Shown one piece after another: positions 1 to 7,655 of a stretch of DNA of 13,723 bases. This DNA is from JBBDRW01 sp040905265 (GTDB lineage Bacteria; Bacteroidota; Rhodothermia; Balneolales; Balneolaceae): contig JBBDRW010000003.1 in NCBI GenBank assembly GCA_040905265.1, forward strand, positions 1 through 13,723, written 5' to 3'. Position 1 is the stretch's first letter, and each line of letters opens with the position of its first letter. The notes below the pieces were generated by a model. That model was given only the letters and a program-made list of their open reading frames with translations, did no database searches and was not told the DNA's origin. The position numbers and the translations under genes were made by a program.

Positions 1-925
1 CAATTCGGTGAATGCGCGGGGGGCGAGCGACTCGGGAGTGGTACGGATCAAGGGGACCAAAAAGGGGCTTGCCGTAAAGACAGACTGTAACGGACGGTAT
101 GTCTATCTGAATCCGAGAAGGGGCGGCCAGATCGCTGTTGCGGAAGCGGCCAGAAATGTGGTTTGCAGCGGGGCAAAGCCGATGGCGATTACGAACTGTC
201 TCAATTTTGGAAATCCATACAAACCGGATGTCTACTGGACATTCAAAGAGGCTCTCGGCGGTATGGGAGATGCTTGTCGGATTTTTGATACACCGGTAAC
301 CGGAGGGAATGTCAGTTTTTATAACGAGAATCCGAAAGGTGCTATCTTCCCGACACCGGTGATCGGTATGCTTGGCCTGATTGACGATGTCTATGAACAG
401 ACGATGACACCCGGTTTCAAGGAGCAGGGAGACGTCGTCTATTATATCGGCGCGAACCGTTCAGGCCTGGGAGGTTCCGAATATCTGAGGGTTATTCACG
501 GCCTGACGACCGGGGATGCCCCCGCCCTGGATCTTGAGTTTGAAGCTCACCTGCAGAAGGTTCTGCTTCAGGCAATTCGAGAGAAGCGGATCAATGCGGC
601 CCATGATGTCTCAGACGGCGGATTGGCGGTTACACTTGCGGAGATGGCGATCTTCTCCGGCATCGGGGCTGCTGTATCCATTAAAGAGCTGAGCGGATCC
701 TATTATGATGTTCTCTATAGCGAAGCTCAGTCAGGTGTTGTTATTACCGTGTCACAAGATCAAGCGGGATCGTTTGAGTCGTTTTGTAAACGTCAGAAGC
801 TTCCGGCACAGGTTCTGGGTGTTGTGGGAGGAAAGCATCTTGAAATTAACGAATTTGTAAAGATTCCGGTCTCCAGCTTGTCAGAGATTTATGAGTCGGT
901 AATTCCTGCTGCGATGAGTGTGTAA
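1..925 (+). CDS. purL: Phosphoribosylformylglycinamidine synthase subunit PurL, C-terminal part (5' end outside window)
   Basis: PurL makes FGAM from FGAR, ATP and ammonia in cytosolic purine synthesis. About 307 codons are visible and the frame is open to the left edge, so the GTG at position 8 is not the start. What remains is the second AIRS-like half: RIKGTKKGLA and TDCNGRYVYLNP near the edge, AEAARNVVCSGAKP and TNCLNFGNP, DTPVTGGNVSFYNE, then the AIRS_C part with AAHDVSDGGLAVTLAEM. The protein ends shortly after AIRS_C with no glutamine amidotransferase domain. It is therefore the small PurL type, which in known systems works with separate PurS and PurQ, and not the large fused enzyme. 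Neither partner is in the window. The stop is TAA at 923-925, and the next gene converges on it. Confidence 0.95.
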   Translation, partial: NSVNARGASDSGVVRIKGTKKGLAVKTDCNGRYVYLNPRRGGQIAVAEAARNVVCSGAKPMAITNCLNFGNPYKPDVYWTFKEALGGMGDACRIFDTPVTGGNVSFYNENPKGAIFPTPVIGMLGLIDDVYEQTMTPGFKEQGDVVYYIGANRSGLGGSEYLRVIHGLTTGDAPALDLEFEAHLQKVLLQAIREKRINAAHDVSDGGLAVTLAEMAIFSGIGAAVSIKELSGSYYDVLYSEAQSGVVITVSQDQAGSFESFCKRQKLPAQVLGVVGGKHLEINEFVKIPVSSLSEIYESVIPAAMSV

Positions 926-949
926 GAGGAATGGATAAGCGACACTAAA

Positions 950-965
950 AGACTCCTAAAAGTCT
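950..965. terminator. Weak stem-loop between convergent purL and the 956-1621 gene
   Basis: AGACT (950-954) pairs with AGTCT (961-965) around a six-base loop, with AAA before it and ATT after it. A competing pairing, CTCCTA (953-958) with TAGGAG (972-977), uses some of the same bases. It sits where two convergent transcripts end, so a shared terminator is plausible. The stem is short, there is no real U tract, and it overlaps the stop codon of the minus-strand gene. This is a position-based guess. Confidence 0.25.
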
Positions 966-1621
966 ATTCTGTAGGAGAAGATCTGAAGGGCTGGTTGAAA
1001 TTCCGCTCTCAGGTCGCCGGATCGGATCTCTTTTTGGATCAGGGTTGTTGGCTGGATCAGCCCAACCTGGCTGTTTTCCCCGGTGTCCACTTTCAGCAGC
1101 GTATTACGGTTCAGGTAGTCCGAGAGAGCCATCAGATCTCTGTTGCGGTCTGCAATGACAAATGCATCGAGCAGCCCGATTCCAAATCCACCCCAGGCTC
1201 CTATACTGGTGCCGTACTGAACTCCTTCAAGTACTGGCCGTTCTGCAATCAGTGAGACTCCGGCCCCCAGGACTGCTCCGGTCGCCGCTCCGTAGATTGT
1301 GTCGAGAAGGATAATAATAGAGCTGTTATAACCGTCATTCATGATCCCGGAGATGTAGAACTGCTGACCATTCGGAAGTGTGGTAATGTCGTAGACGGCT
1401 ATTGCCGTTCCCCCCAGGATTCCAGCCCCCAACCCGATTCGCAGGTATTTAAAATCTTGCGAATGGTTCAGGCTCATGGTCGCCGTTCCCAGTGCAGCTC
1501 CTGTAATGGCACCGTTCAGGGTATTCCCACCGATGAGTTCCAGTGCCTGGCCTTCCGATCTGTTCGGCAGAATCCAGATAAGTACAGCAGCAAAGAGCAG
1601 GATTGGAAATGTTCGCTTCAT
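956..1621 (-). CDS. Exported or membrane glycine-zipper protein of unknown function
   Basis: I do not recognise a named family. The 221-residue protein starts best at the ATG whose complement is at 1619-1621, because it then opens with a signal-like stretch (MKRTFPILLF, hydrophobic to about residue 18, then SEGQA). The frame stays open 99 nt further upstream, but that extension gives a poor leader. The body has four hydrophobic glycine-rich segments, at about 36-50, 59-78, 103-126 and 136-155, with many GxxxG steps. Segments 1+2 and 3+4 look like two copies of one two-helix unit: GAITGAALG at 37-45 matches GAATGAVLG at 111-119, and each copy is followed by a Tyr-led glycine-rich helix ending in Asp. 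The C-terminal part (156-221) is polar and ends in alternating hydrophobic residues and a final Phe, reminiscent of outer-membrane strands. It lies 120 nt after the dehydrogenase gene. Inner-membrane or envelope location is inference. Confidence 0.72.
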   Translation of the reverse strand: MKRTFPILLFAAVLIWILPNRSEGQALELIGGNTLNGAITGAALGTATMSLNHSQDFKYLRIGLGAGILGGTAIAVYDITTLPNGQQFYISGIMNDGYNSSIIILLDTIYGAATGAVLGAGVSLIAERPVLEGVQYGTSIGAWGGFGIGLLDAFVIADRNRDLMALSDYLNRNTLLKVDTGENSQVGLIQPTTLIQKEIRSGDLRAEFQPALQIFSYRIDF

Positions 1622-1639
1622 AAGTGGTTGGTACAGGTT

Positions 1640-1670
1640 CAGATATCGGGTATCTGCCAAACGTTTTGGC
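1640..1670 (-). promoter_or_regulatory. Two adjacent hairpins in the leader of the 956-1621 gene
   Basis: CAGATA (1640-1645) pairs with TATCTG (1651-1656) around TCGGG, and directly next to it GCCAAA (1656-1661) pairs with TTTGGC (1665-1670) around CGT. The two share only base 1656. They lie in the 120 nt gap after the dehydrogenase stop and end about 19 nt before the ATG of the glycine-zipper gene. Neither is followed by a T run on the minus strand, so they are more likely leader structure, RNA processing or a protein site than a classical terminator. Function unknown. Confidence 0.3.
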
Positions 1671-1741
1671 TGTTTCGTGCAACTGTGCGAATAATAACTG
1701 AATTGCAGGTCAGCTGCCACTGCTTCTCTTCCGACAGACTC

Positions 1742-2449
1742 CTAGTCCGGGTCAGAGAGTGCTACAGGCAATATTTTTCCATTAAAGAATTTGTGGCCAT
1801 TTAACGCAAAATCTGCAATAAAGTTCCCCATCTCGTCCGGCGTATGGGTTGCTTTCATTCCCGGAAAAGCCTCTTCCAGCATCTCTGTCTGAACGGTTCC
1901 GAGACAGAGGGCATTTGATCGGATCTCTTTGCCAGACAATTCAACGGCGAGACACTCCGCAAGAATTGCGAGGGCTCCCTTGGCTGTACTATATCCGGAG
2001 AGGCCGGGGAATTTTTTGCTCTCCTGATATCCACCCATACTTCCGATGTGGAGCAGATGAGCGCCGGGGGCAAGGTACGGAAGCAGTTCTCGCGTGAGAT
2101 GAACGGGGCCCAGAAGATTTACATCAAGCAGCATCTGCCACTCGTTTTCACCCAGTTCTGAAAAGGGTTTGTTGATCAGTAATCCTGCATTCTGAATCAA
2201 ACCGTCGAGAAGAATCTCCTCTTTTTTGAGATAGAGCGATATTCGTTTTCTTTGTAACGGGTCGGTAAGGTCGGCAGTGACGGTATGGATCCGTCCGGAA
2301 TGGATCCGTCCGGATGATTTCTCTCTGAGCCTGTTTAGCAGGTCTGTGGAGCGGGCGGTTGCCACTACCCGGTGGCCGAGTGCCGCCAACAGCCGTGCCG
2401 TTTCAAAACCGATGCCTCTGCTTGCTCCGGTAATCAGGATCGTTTTCAT
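1742..2449 (-). CDS. Short-chain dehydrogenase/reductase (SDR), classical type
   Basis: A 235-residue NAD(P)-dependent oxidoreductase of the classical SDR family; the substrate cannot be told from sequence. It has the nucleotide-binding TGASRGIG at 7-14, NAG at 87-89, the catalytic Asn111 in DVNLLG, Ser137 in IGSMGG, and the YxxxK pair Tyr153/Lys157 in GYSTAKG. It lacks an acidic residue at the end of beta-2 and has Arg33 in ATARS, which favours NADP(H). Length is normal for the family. An odd point is the directly repeated SGRIH-SGRIH at 46-55, coded by a perfect 15 bp tandem duplication just before the TADLTD strand. It is divergent from the histidine kinase and upstream of the glycine-zipper gene, with no functional link evident. 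Confidence 0.93.
   Translation of the reverse strand: MKTILITGASRGIGFETARLLAALGHRVVATARSTDLLNRLREKSSGRIHSGRIHTVTADLTDPLQRKRISLYLKKEEILLDGLIQNAGLLINKPFSELGENEWQMLLDVNLLGPVHLTRELLPYLAPGAHLLHIGSMGGYQESKKFPGLSGYSTAKGALAILAECLAVELSGKEIRSNALCLGTVQTEMLEEAFPGMKATHTPDEMGNFIADFALNGHKFFNGKILPVALSDPD
2285..2314 (-). repeat. Perfect 15 bp tandem duplication inside the SDR gene
   Basis: The unit ATGGATCCGTCCGGA occurs twice back to back (2285-2299 and 2300-2314), with no mismatch. Being five codons long it keeps the frame and duplicates SGRIH in the protein. Perfect identity suggests a recent slippage event, or a call error. Confidence 0.9.
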
Positions 2450-2493
2450 AGCCGTTCCCAGTGGGTCTTGATTTTAAAAGCAGTTGGTTGCAA

Positions 2494-2507
2494 AAATGTA
2501 TACATTT
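2494..2507. promoter_or_regulatory. Palindromic divergent promoter region between SDR and histidine kinase genes
   Basis: The 90 bp between the two divergent starts holds the perfect 14 bp palindrome AAATGTATACATTT. On the + strand its right half gives TACATTTG (2501-2508), an exact match to the Bacteroidota -7 consensus TAnnTTTG; the kinase ATG follows 31 nt later. On the minus strand the left half gives TACATTTT, one base off, preceded after a 19 nt spacer by TTTC, close to the -33 TTTG. The + strand -33 box is weak, with only TTGG at 2484. The palindrome may be two overlapping -7 boxes, a dimeric operator, or both. Expression in both directions is inferred. Confidence 0.5.
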
Positions 2508-2539
2508 GTCTCATATATTGAAATGATTTCTTATTCAAA

Positions 2540-4396
2540 ATGAAATTAAGTACCAAACTGCTCTTAAGCTATTTTTCAGTGGCATTTCTGGTGCTGCTGG
2601 TCGGGTCGGGCTCCTATCTTCTGAACAGATCGATTCAAACCAATCTTATTGATCAGAGTCAGGATTCTGTTCTCGAACTTCAGCAATTGTCCGATCTCGC
2701 TTTTCACCTCCAGAATAGCCTGTTATATACTCGAAACTACCTGATTGAATCGCAGAGGGAGAGAGAGGCCGGCCCGGGGGAACTTCGGGTTCAGAGCCGG
2801 ACTGCCGAGCAGGTCGTGCGCGGCCATCTTACACAATTTCAAGTGAACCAGGACTCACTCCAGGCAAAGGATTTTCTGGATGACGGATCGCCTGAAACAA
2901 TGTCCGAGAGTGAATTACAGCTTTCAGTCCTGATCGATTCGCTGGAGACCAGTTTTGACTTTTATCAGTCTCTGCTGTTGGAGTTGTTTGAATTGGAAGA
3001 GGAAGGGATGTATGGTGAGGAGGTTTACAATACCACCATTGAACCTTATTTCAGGACGACCATGTTGCCGATACTGGAACGGCTGCGGGAAAGTCAGCGA
3101 GAAGCGGTCCAGGTTCAGATGGATGGAATCAGAAGCAGGGCTGAACGGACCGGCAGTTTTATTTTTCTGATCACTCTGGTTGGGTTCATTGTCGCTATCT
3201 GTCTGGCATACCTGATGTATCGCTCTCTTGCGCGTCCGATTCGTTACCTGACTGAAGCTACAGAAGAGATTGGCGCCGGTAATCTTGACAAGAGAATCAA
3301 CATTAATACGAAGGATGAGTTACAGATTCTTGGGGATTCGTTTAACCGGATGACAGAAAACCTGAACAAGAGCATGGTCTCCCGTGAGTATGTGAACAAC
3401 ATTATTCAGTCGATGGGTGATATGTTGTTTGTAACCGATTCTGCCTTTACGATTCGGCTGATCAACAGGGCGACGACGGATACACTCGGATATTCAGAGA
3501 AGGAGTTGATCGGAACTTCTATTTGGGACCTGTTTAGTGAGAATTCAATCAGTGACGTGAAAGATCGTGTTATGACACGGTCAGGCCACAACAGTTTTGA
3601 GAATGTTTTTCAGACTCTGAACAAGAAGAAGATTCCGGTTATCATCTCATTTTCCGGACTGGGCCCGGTGCCGGGTGGTGGAAATCAGCCTGGAGTTGTG
3701 TTTGTAGCCAGTAATATTACAGCACAGAAGGAGGCCGAAGAGAAGATCAACAGTTCGCTTCGTGAAAAAGAGGTTCTTCTGGCAGAGATCCATCATCGCG
3801 TGAAGAACAATCTTGCTGTGATTTCAGGACTTCTGGAGATGCAGGTCTGGAATCTTGAAGCGGATAACGACAGTATTCCTGCTCTGAAAGAGAGTCAAAT
3901 GAGAATTCAGTCCATTGCACTTGTGCATGAGCTTCTTTACCAGTCGGAAACGTTCGCGGAGGTGAAGCTGGATGAGTATATCATCAAACTTCTGGAAGCT
4001 ATTGAAAAGACTCATAAGCAGGATGATAAATCGATCCGGATTCAGATGGATCTTGAAGAGGTTGTTCTGACCATCCAGGAGGCGATACCGGCCAGCCTGC
4101 TGCTGAATGAAATTGTTGTCAATTCGTTTAAACACGCTTTTGCAGGACGCAGGGAGGGGCTTATCAACGTTTCATTGACGGAGGAAGAGAGCATAGTCCG
4201 TTTGACTGTGCAGGATAACGGTATCGGTTTACCGGACGGTTTTGACCCGCTCTCGCAACACTCCCTGGGTATGACTCTGATTAATACACTGAGCCAGCAG
4301 ATTAATGCAGACCTCATTGTGGGGCGCCCTACAGAGTACCCTGCCGGTGCGCTTTTTACCATAGAGTTCTCTCTGAAGCCGCTTCCGGAAGCCTGA
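2540..4396 (+). CDS. Membrane sensor histidine kinase (HAMP-PAS-HisKA_2-HATPase)
   Basis: A 618-residue inner-membrane sensor kinase. The first membrane segment is at about 7-28, followed by a mostly helical, acidic periplasmic sensor region to about 204 and a second membrane segment at about 206-227. Next come HAMP (about 228-281, with RPIRYLTEA and DELQILGDSFNRM), a PAS domain (about 285-395, with LINRATTDTLGYSEKELIG), a short coiled linker, and the HisKA_2 dimerisation/phosphoacceptor motif EIHHRVKNNL (His418/His419, the latter aligning with HWE-type kinases). The ATPase domain shows the N box NEIVVNSFKHAF (523-534), G1 DNGIGLPDG (559-567) and a second glycine loop SLGMTL. All core residues are present. 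No response regulator is adjacent, so it is an orphan and its partner must lie elsewhere. The sensor region fits no ligand class that I can name. Confidence 0.95.
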   Translation: MKLSTKLLLSYFSVAFLVLLVGSGSYLLNRSIQTNLIDQSQDSVLELQQLSDLAFHLQNSLLYTRNYLIESQREREAGPGELRVQSRTAEQVVRGHLTQFQVNQDSLQAKDFLDDGSPETMSESELQLSVLIDSLETSFDFYQSLLLELFELEEEGMYGEEVYNTTIEPYFRTTMLPILERLRESQREAVQVQMDGIRSRAERTGSFIFLITLVGFIVAICLAYLMYRSLARPIRYLTEATEEIGAGNLDKRININTKDELQILGDSFNRMTENLNKSMVSREYVNNIIQSMGDMLFVTDSAFTIRLINRATTDTLGYSEKELIGTSIWDLFSENSISDVKDRVMTRSGHNSFENVFQTLNKKKIPVIISFSGLGPVPGGGNQPGVVFVASNITAQKEAEEKINSSLREKEVLLAEIHHRVKNNLAVISGLLEMQVWNLEADNDSIPALKESQMRIQSIALVHELLYQSETFAEVKLDEYIIKLLEAIEKTHKQDDKSIRIQMDLEEVVLTIQEAIPASLLLNEIVVNSFKHAFAGRREGLINVSLTEEESIVRLTVQDNGIGLPDGFDPLSQHSLGMTLINTLSQQINADLIVGRPTEYPAGALFTIEFSLKPLPEA

Positions 4397-4417
4397 ACGA
4401 AAGCGGCCTATCCTTTT
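4378..4417 (+). terminator. Possible terminator after the histidine kinase gene
   Basis: GCCGCTT (4378-4384) can pair with AAGCGGC (4401-4407) across a 16 nt loop that contains the kinase stop codon, followed by CCTTTTG. A tighter alternative is the self-complementary GCTTCCGGAAGC at 4381-4392. The convergent amidohydrolase gene ends at 4421, so termination is expected here. The T tract is short, so this is tentative. Confidence 0.35.
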
Positions 4418-4420
4418 GAT

Positions 4421-7400
4421 TCAGTTCTGTTCAAACCAGAATGGAAGCCGCTCTCTCGGATGGTTGCCGATCTCGTTCATGGTTTCAGAGTCGTACAGCC
4501 GGCCATTTACCATGGTGTAGAGCACATGCTCTGTATCGTGCAGGTTCTCCAGAGGGTTTCCGTCTATTACGATCAGGTCCGCCAGTTTGCCCGGTTCGAT
4601 CGAACCGAGGTGCTCCTCCATTCCCAGATAGGTTGCACCGTTGATGGTAGCCGTCTGAAGTGCTTCATGCGGTGTCATGCCCCCCTGGTGAAACATCCAG
4701 AACTCCCAATGCGCTGCAAGTCCCTGGAGTTGTCCGTGTGCACCGATATTGACGGTTACATCGCGGTCGAATAGCTCTTTGGCTGCGGCTGCGGCCTGGA
4801 TGTGTCCATTTTCATACTCCTCCATCGGAACCATGATCCGGTGTCGGGAACGTGAATCGATAACATCGCGGGGAGTAAACCGGAGCAGCCTCTCCTTCTC
4901 CCAGACATTGGTATGCTGGTACCAGTAATATTCACCGCTCATGGCACCGAATGTAACCACCAGGGTCGGTGTATAGCCGGTCTGACTCCGGCCCCAGAGG
5001 GTAAGTACATCGTCGTACAGTGGGAAGATCGGTACATTGTGTTCAATGCCGTGGTGACCGTCCAGAATCATCGTCATGTTCCACGGGAATGTCGATCCCC
5101 CTTCCGGAAAGACCTGCATGTCGAGCTCCCTGGCAGCTTGCAGGACTTGTTGACGTTGATTTCGGCGAACCTGGTTGTAACTTTTTACAGAATGTGCGCC
5201 AAATGCTTTGGTCCGTCTCAGATGGGAACGCGCATCATCCAGAGAGTTGATTACAGCTCTCGTTTCACTTTCCGCTCCATAGAGCACTCTCCCTGTTGAG
5301 AAGAGCCGCGGACCGGTCATATGTCCGGCACGAATCATCTCTGCCTGGGAGAAGATCATTTCGGTATTGGATGACGGGTCGTGCGCAGTGGTTACCCCAT
5401 AGGCGAGATTGGCAAAATAGTGCCACTGCTGGTTCGGGCTTAGTCCCTGTCGGAAATTTCCGATATGGCCGTGGACGTCAATGAATCCCGGCATGAGTGT
5501 CTTTCCCTCCAGGTCGAAGAGAGTAGCTTCGGACGGGATGTTAACATCGCTGGCCGGCCCTGCAGCTTCAATCCGGTTTTCACGCACCACAACGGTTCCG
5601 TCCGGGATGATTTCATCGCCATTCATGGTGATTACCCTTGCATTTGTAAATGCGATAACTCCTTCCGGTTTGTCGGTATCAAGTTCCAGATCGATTGAGA
5701 GTCCATCCCGGGTTCCAAGGGGCAATTCAGCATCGCTATTTCCATTTAAAAAGTCGAATGCGTCGTGCAGATGAACAGTGAAATATTCTTCTCCGAGTGT
5801 CCAGTGAATCCCGGATCCGTCGGATGCCCAGTGAAGGTTGACACCCGCATCTTCGGCAATTTGTGTGACGGGTATTGCACGGGTGCCGGAGCTCAATTCG
5901 ATTGCCGTTCCCGCTTTGGGCATCGGGGCGAGGTAGACTTTGAAAAGTTCGTTGAAAGCGACCCAGCGGTTATCCGGGCTGGGGACGAAATGGTTGGCGT
6001 ACTGTGATGTGAAGTGGATTCGGTGGTCGTTGCCATTCAGATCCATGCTTCGATACTCACGGTTGAGGCTGGAACCTCCCAGATAGAAAATGCGCTCTCC
6101 ATCTGCATTGAAGGTCGGGTTGGAACCGTTTTGGGAGATCAATCTGGGTTCGCCGCCTTCTGCAGGCAGGGTGTAGATACCGGGGTTGAGTGTGTGAACA
6201 TACCCCTGGTGATTGTTACCCGATTCCCGCCTGTAGAGAATCGTTGACCCGTCCGGAGACCAGGAGGGCTCCCGGTAAATGCCCTTCTCCCGGGTACGTT
6301 TTTGCGGCTCTGCATTGTTTCGGTTCAGGTCAAGGGTCATAACAGCTCCCATCGCTGTATCGGACCAGGTGACGTAAACGAGACGGTTTCCGTCAGGAGA
6401 GAAGGAGGGTTCAAATTCCAGGTGAGAGCCGTTTGTCAGGCGACGGGGAGTTCCATCAGGAAGTTCTTTGGCCCACAGATAGCCGGCTGCATTGAAAACG
6501 AGTGTTTCGCCATCCGGTGAGGTAACGGCATGGCGGATCGCTTTGGCGGTGAACCGGTCGGGTGACGGATTGGTCGTAACCCTGTGTACGTCGGTAATGG
6601 TGTGGTTGACCGTAGCTCTGAACGGGATTGTTTCGACAGTACCGTTTTGAACTGACAGTTTCCGGATCTTTCCTTTCGCATAGAAAATGAGGTGGTTCCC
6701 GTCCGGCGTCCAGTTAAAATTGGGGTAGGGGCCGAAGATCGCCCACGCTTGCTGCTGGTCAGGAGACATCTCGTCATAGACAGGCCATTCCCGGCCGCTG
6801 TTCAGATCCCGCAGGTAGAGCACAGATTTATCCCGTACCCGTTTCACAAAGGCGAGTGTCTGGCTGTCGGGCGATACGGTCGGGGCAATGGCTCCACCGG
6901 CTCCGCCTGTAACTCTTTCTGTTGCACCGGTTTCCCGATCATACCGGTTGATGGCGTAGATCTGGCCGTTGGGGTCCTTGTTGTACTGAAAGGTTGTTCC
7001 GGGAGAAACATCCTGGCTATAGTATATGTGCCGGCCGTCCGGTGAAGAAAATGGCTGGCCAAGATCCTGCTGATCATTGGGCCGTTCTACCATCCGGATT
7101 CCGCTCCCGCCGGTGATGTGGTAGAGCCAGAGTTCGCCGGCTCCGAGAGAGCGTGTAGAGGAGTAGTGTTTTTTGACGATCAGATAGTCACCTTCAGGTG
7201 CCCATACGGCATTGTTCGGCAACCTGTAATCTTCGCTGGTGACCTGGCGTGCATTTGATCCGTCCCGGTTCATCACCCAGATGTTATCTCCGCCGCCTGC
7301 ATCGCTGGTGAAGGAGATTCTGCTTCCGTCCGGACTGTATCGCGGCTGAATTTCGTAGGCACTTCCTTCCCGTATCGGGGTTGCTTCACCTCCGGCAACC

Positions 7401-7624
7401 GGCATGATGTAGATGTTCCCCAGCAGGTCGAATACGATCTCTTCACCATCCGGGCTTACATCCAGATTCATCCAGGTCCCTTCATCCACAGTAAAGCTGA
7501 CCTCCTGATGGGTGGTTCGCTGTTCTGTGATGTCCCAGGTTTCAGTGTCGGACTGCCGGGCTGTAAGAGGGGATGATGAGGCAAGCAGGAGGGTCGTGAT
7601 GAGTGAAATGATGAGGTATCGCAT
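4421..7624 (-). CDS. Secreted amidohydrolase with N-terminal TolB/WD40-like beta-propeller
   Basis: The start is set at the ATG with complement 7622-7624, because it gives a clear signal peptide (MRYLIISLITTLLLASSS, likely cut after LTA) and does not overlap the upstream gene; a longer in-frame start would run into it. The 1067-residue protein has about eleven PD40/TolB-like propeller motifs (SPDG and variants, roughly 50-610) and then an amidohydrolase domain (about 655-1060) with its small beta domain (FTNARVITMNGD, IPDGTVVV). Metal-site candidates are His718 and His720 in DVHGHIG, Lys814 in HSVKSYN (the carboxylysine position) and His862 in GIEHN. At the beta-5 and beta-8 positions I see VFPEGGS and GAHGQLQG, not the usual His and Asp. 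A typical closing stretch (EPGKLADLIVIDGNP) is present. It lies 31 nt after NagB/PIG-L and is probably cotranscribed with it. The substrate is unknown; hydrolysis of an amide, peptide-like or cyclic compound outside the cytoplasm is the family expectation. Confidence 0.9.
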   Translation of the reverse strand: MRYLIISLITTLLLASSSPLTARQSDTETWDITEQRTTHQEVSFTVDEGTWMNLDVSPDGEEIVFDLLGNIYIMPVAGGEATPIREGSAYEIQPRYSPDGSRISFTSDAGGGDNIWVMNRDGSNARQVTSEDYRLPNNAVWAPEGDYLIVKKHYSSTRSLGAGELWLYHITGGSGIRMVERPNDQQDLGQPFSSPDGRHIYYSQDVSPGTTFQYNKDPNGQIYAINRYDRETGATERVTGGAGGAIAPTVSPDSQTLAFVKRVRDKSVLYLRDLNSGREWPVYDEMSPDQQQAWAIFGPYPNFNWTPDGNHLIFYAKGKIRKLSVQNGTVETIPFRATVNHTITDVHRVTTNPSPDRFTAKAIRHAVTSPDGETLVFNAAGYLWAKELPDGTPRRLTNGSHLEFEPSFSPDGNRLVYVTWSDTAMGAVMTLDLNRNNAEPQKRTREKGIYREPSWSPDGSTILYRRESGNNHQGYVHTLNPGIYTLPAEGGEPRLISQNGSNPTFNADGERIFYLGGSSLNREYRSMDLNGNDHRIHFTSQYANHFVPSPDNRWVAFNELFKVYLAPMPKAGTAIELSSGTRAIPVTQIAEDAGVNLHWASDGSGIHWTLGEEYFTVHLHDAFDFLNGNSDAELPLGTRDGLSIDLELDTDKPEGVIAFTNARVITMNGDEIIPDGTVVVRENRIEAAGPASDVNIPSEATLFDLEGKTLMPGFIDVHGHIGNFRQGLSPNQQWHYFANLAYGVTTAHDPSSNTEMIFSQAEMIRAGHMTGPRLFSTGRVLYGAESETRAVINSLDDARSHLRRTKAFGAHSVKSYNQVRRNQRQQVLQAARELDMQVFPEGGSTFPWNMTMILDGHHGIEHNVPIFPLYDDVLTLWGRSQTGYTPTLVVTFGAMSGEYYWYQHTNVWEKERLLRFTPRDVIDSRSRHRIMVPMEEYENGHIQAAAAAKELFDRDVTVNIGAHGQLQGLAAHWEFWMFHQGGMTPHEALQTATINGATYLGMEEHLGSIEPGKLADLIVIDGNPLENLHDTEHVLYTMVNGRLYDSETMNEIGNHPRERLPFWFEQN

Positions 7625-7655
7625 GTTGACAGGGACTGGAGTCTGGGTTGGAATT

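Noticed and set aside
8..10. GTG at position 8 as the start of the first gene
   Set aside because: The reading frame continues open to the window edge and the protein begins in the middle of the PurL fold, so this is an internal codon of a truncated gene.
1622..1720. Upstream extension of the glycine-zipper gene to 1720
   Set aside because: It would bury the signal-like N-terminus behind 33 polar residues and cover the leader hairpins.
4421..7624. Many copies of CCGTCCGG-like octamers across the amidohydrolase gene
   Set aside because: They are the reverse-strand codons for the repeated SPDG motif of the beta-propeller, so they reflect protein repeats and not a DNA repeat family.
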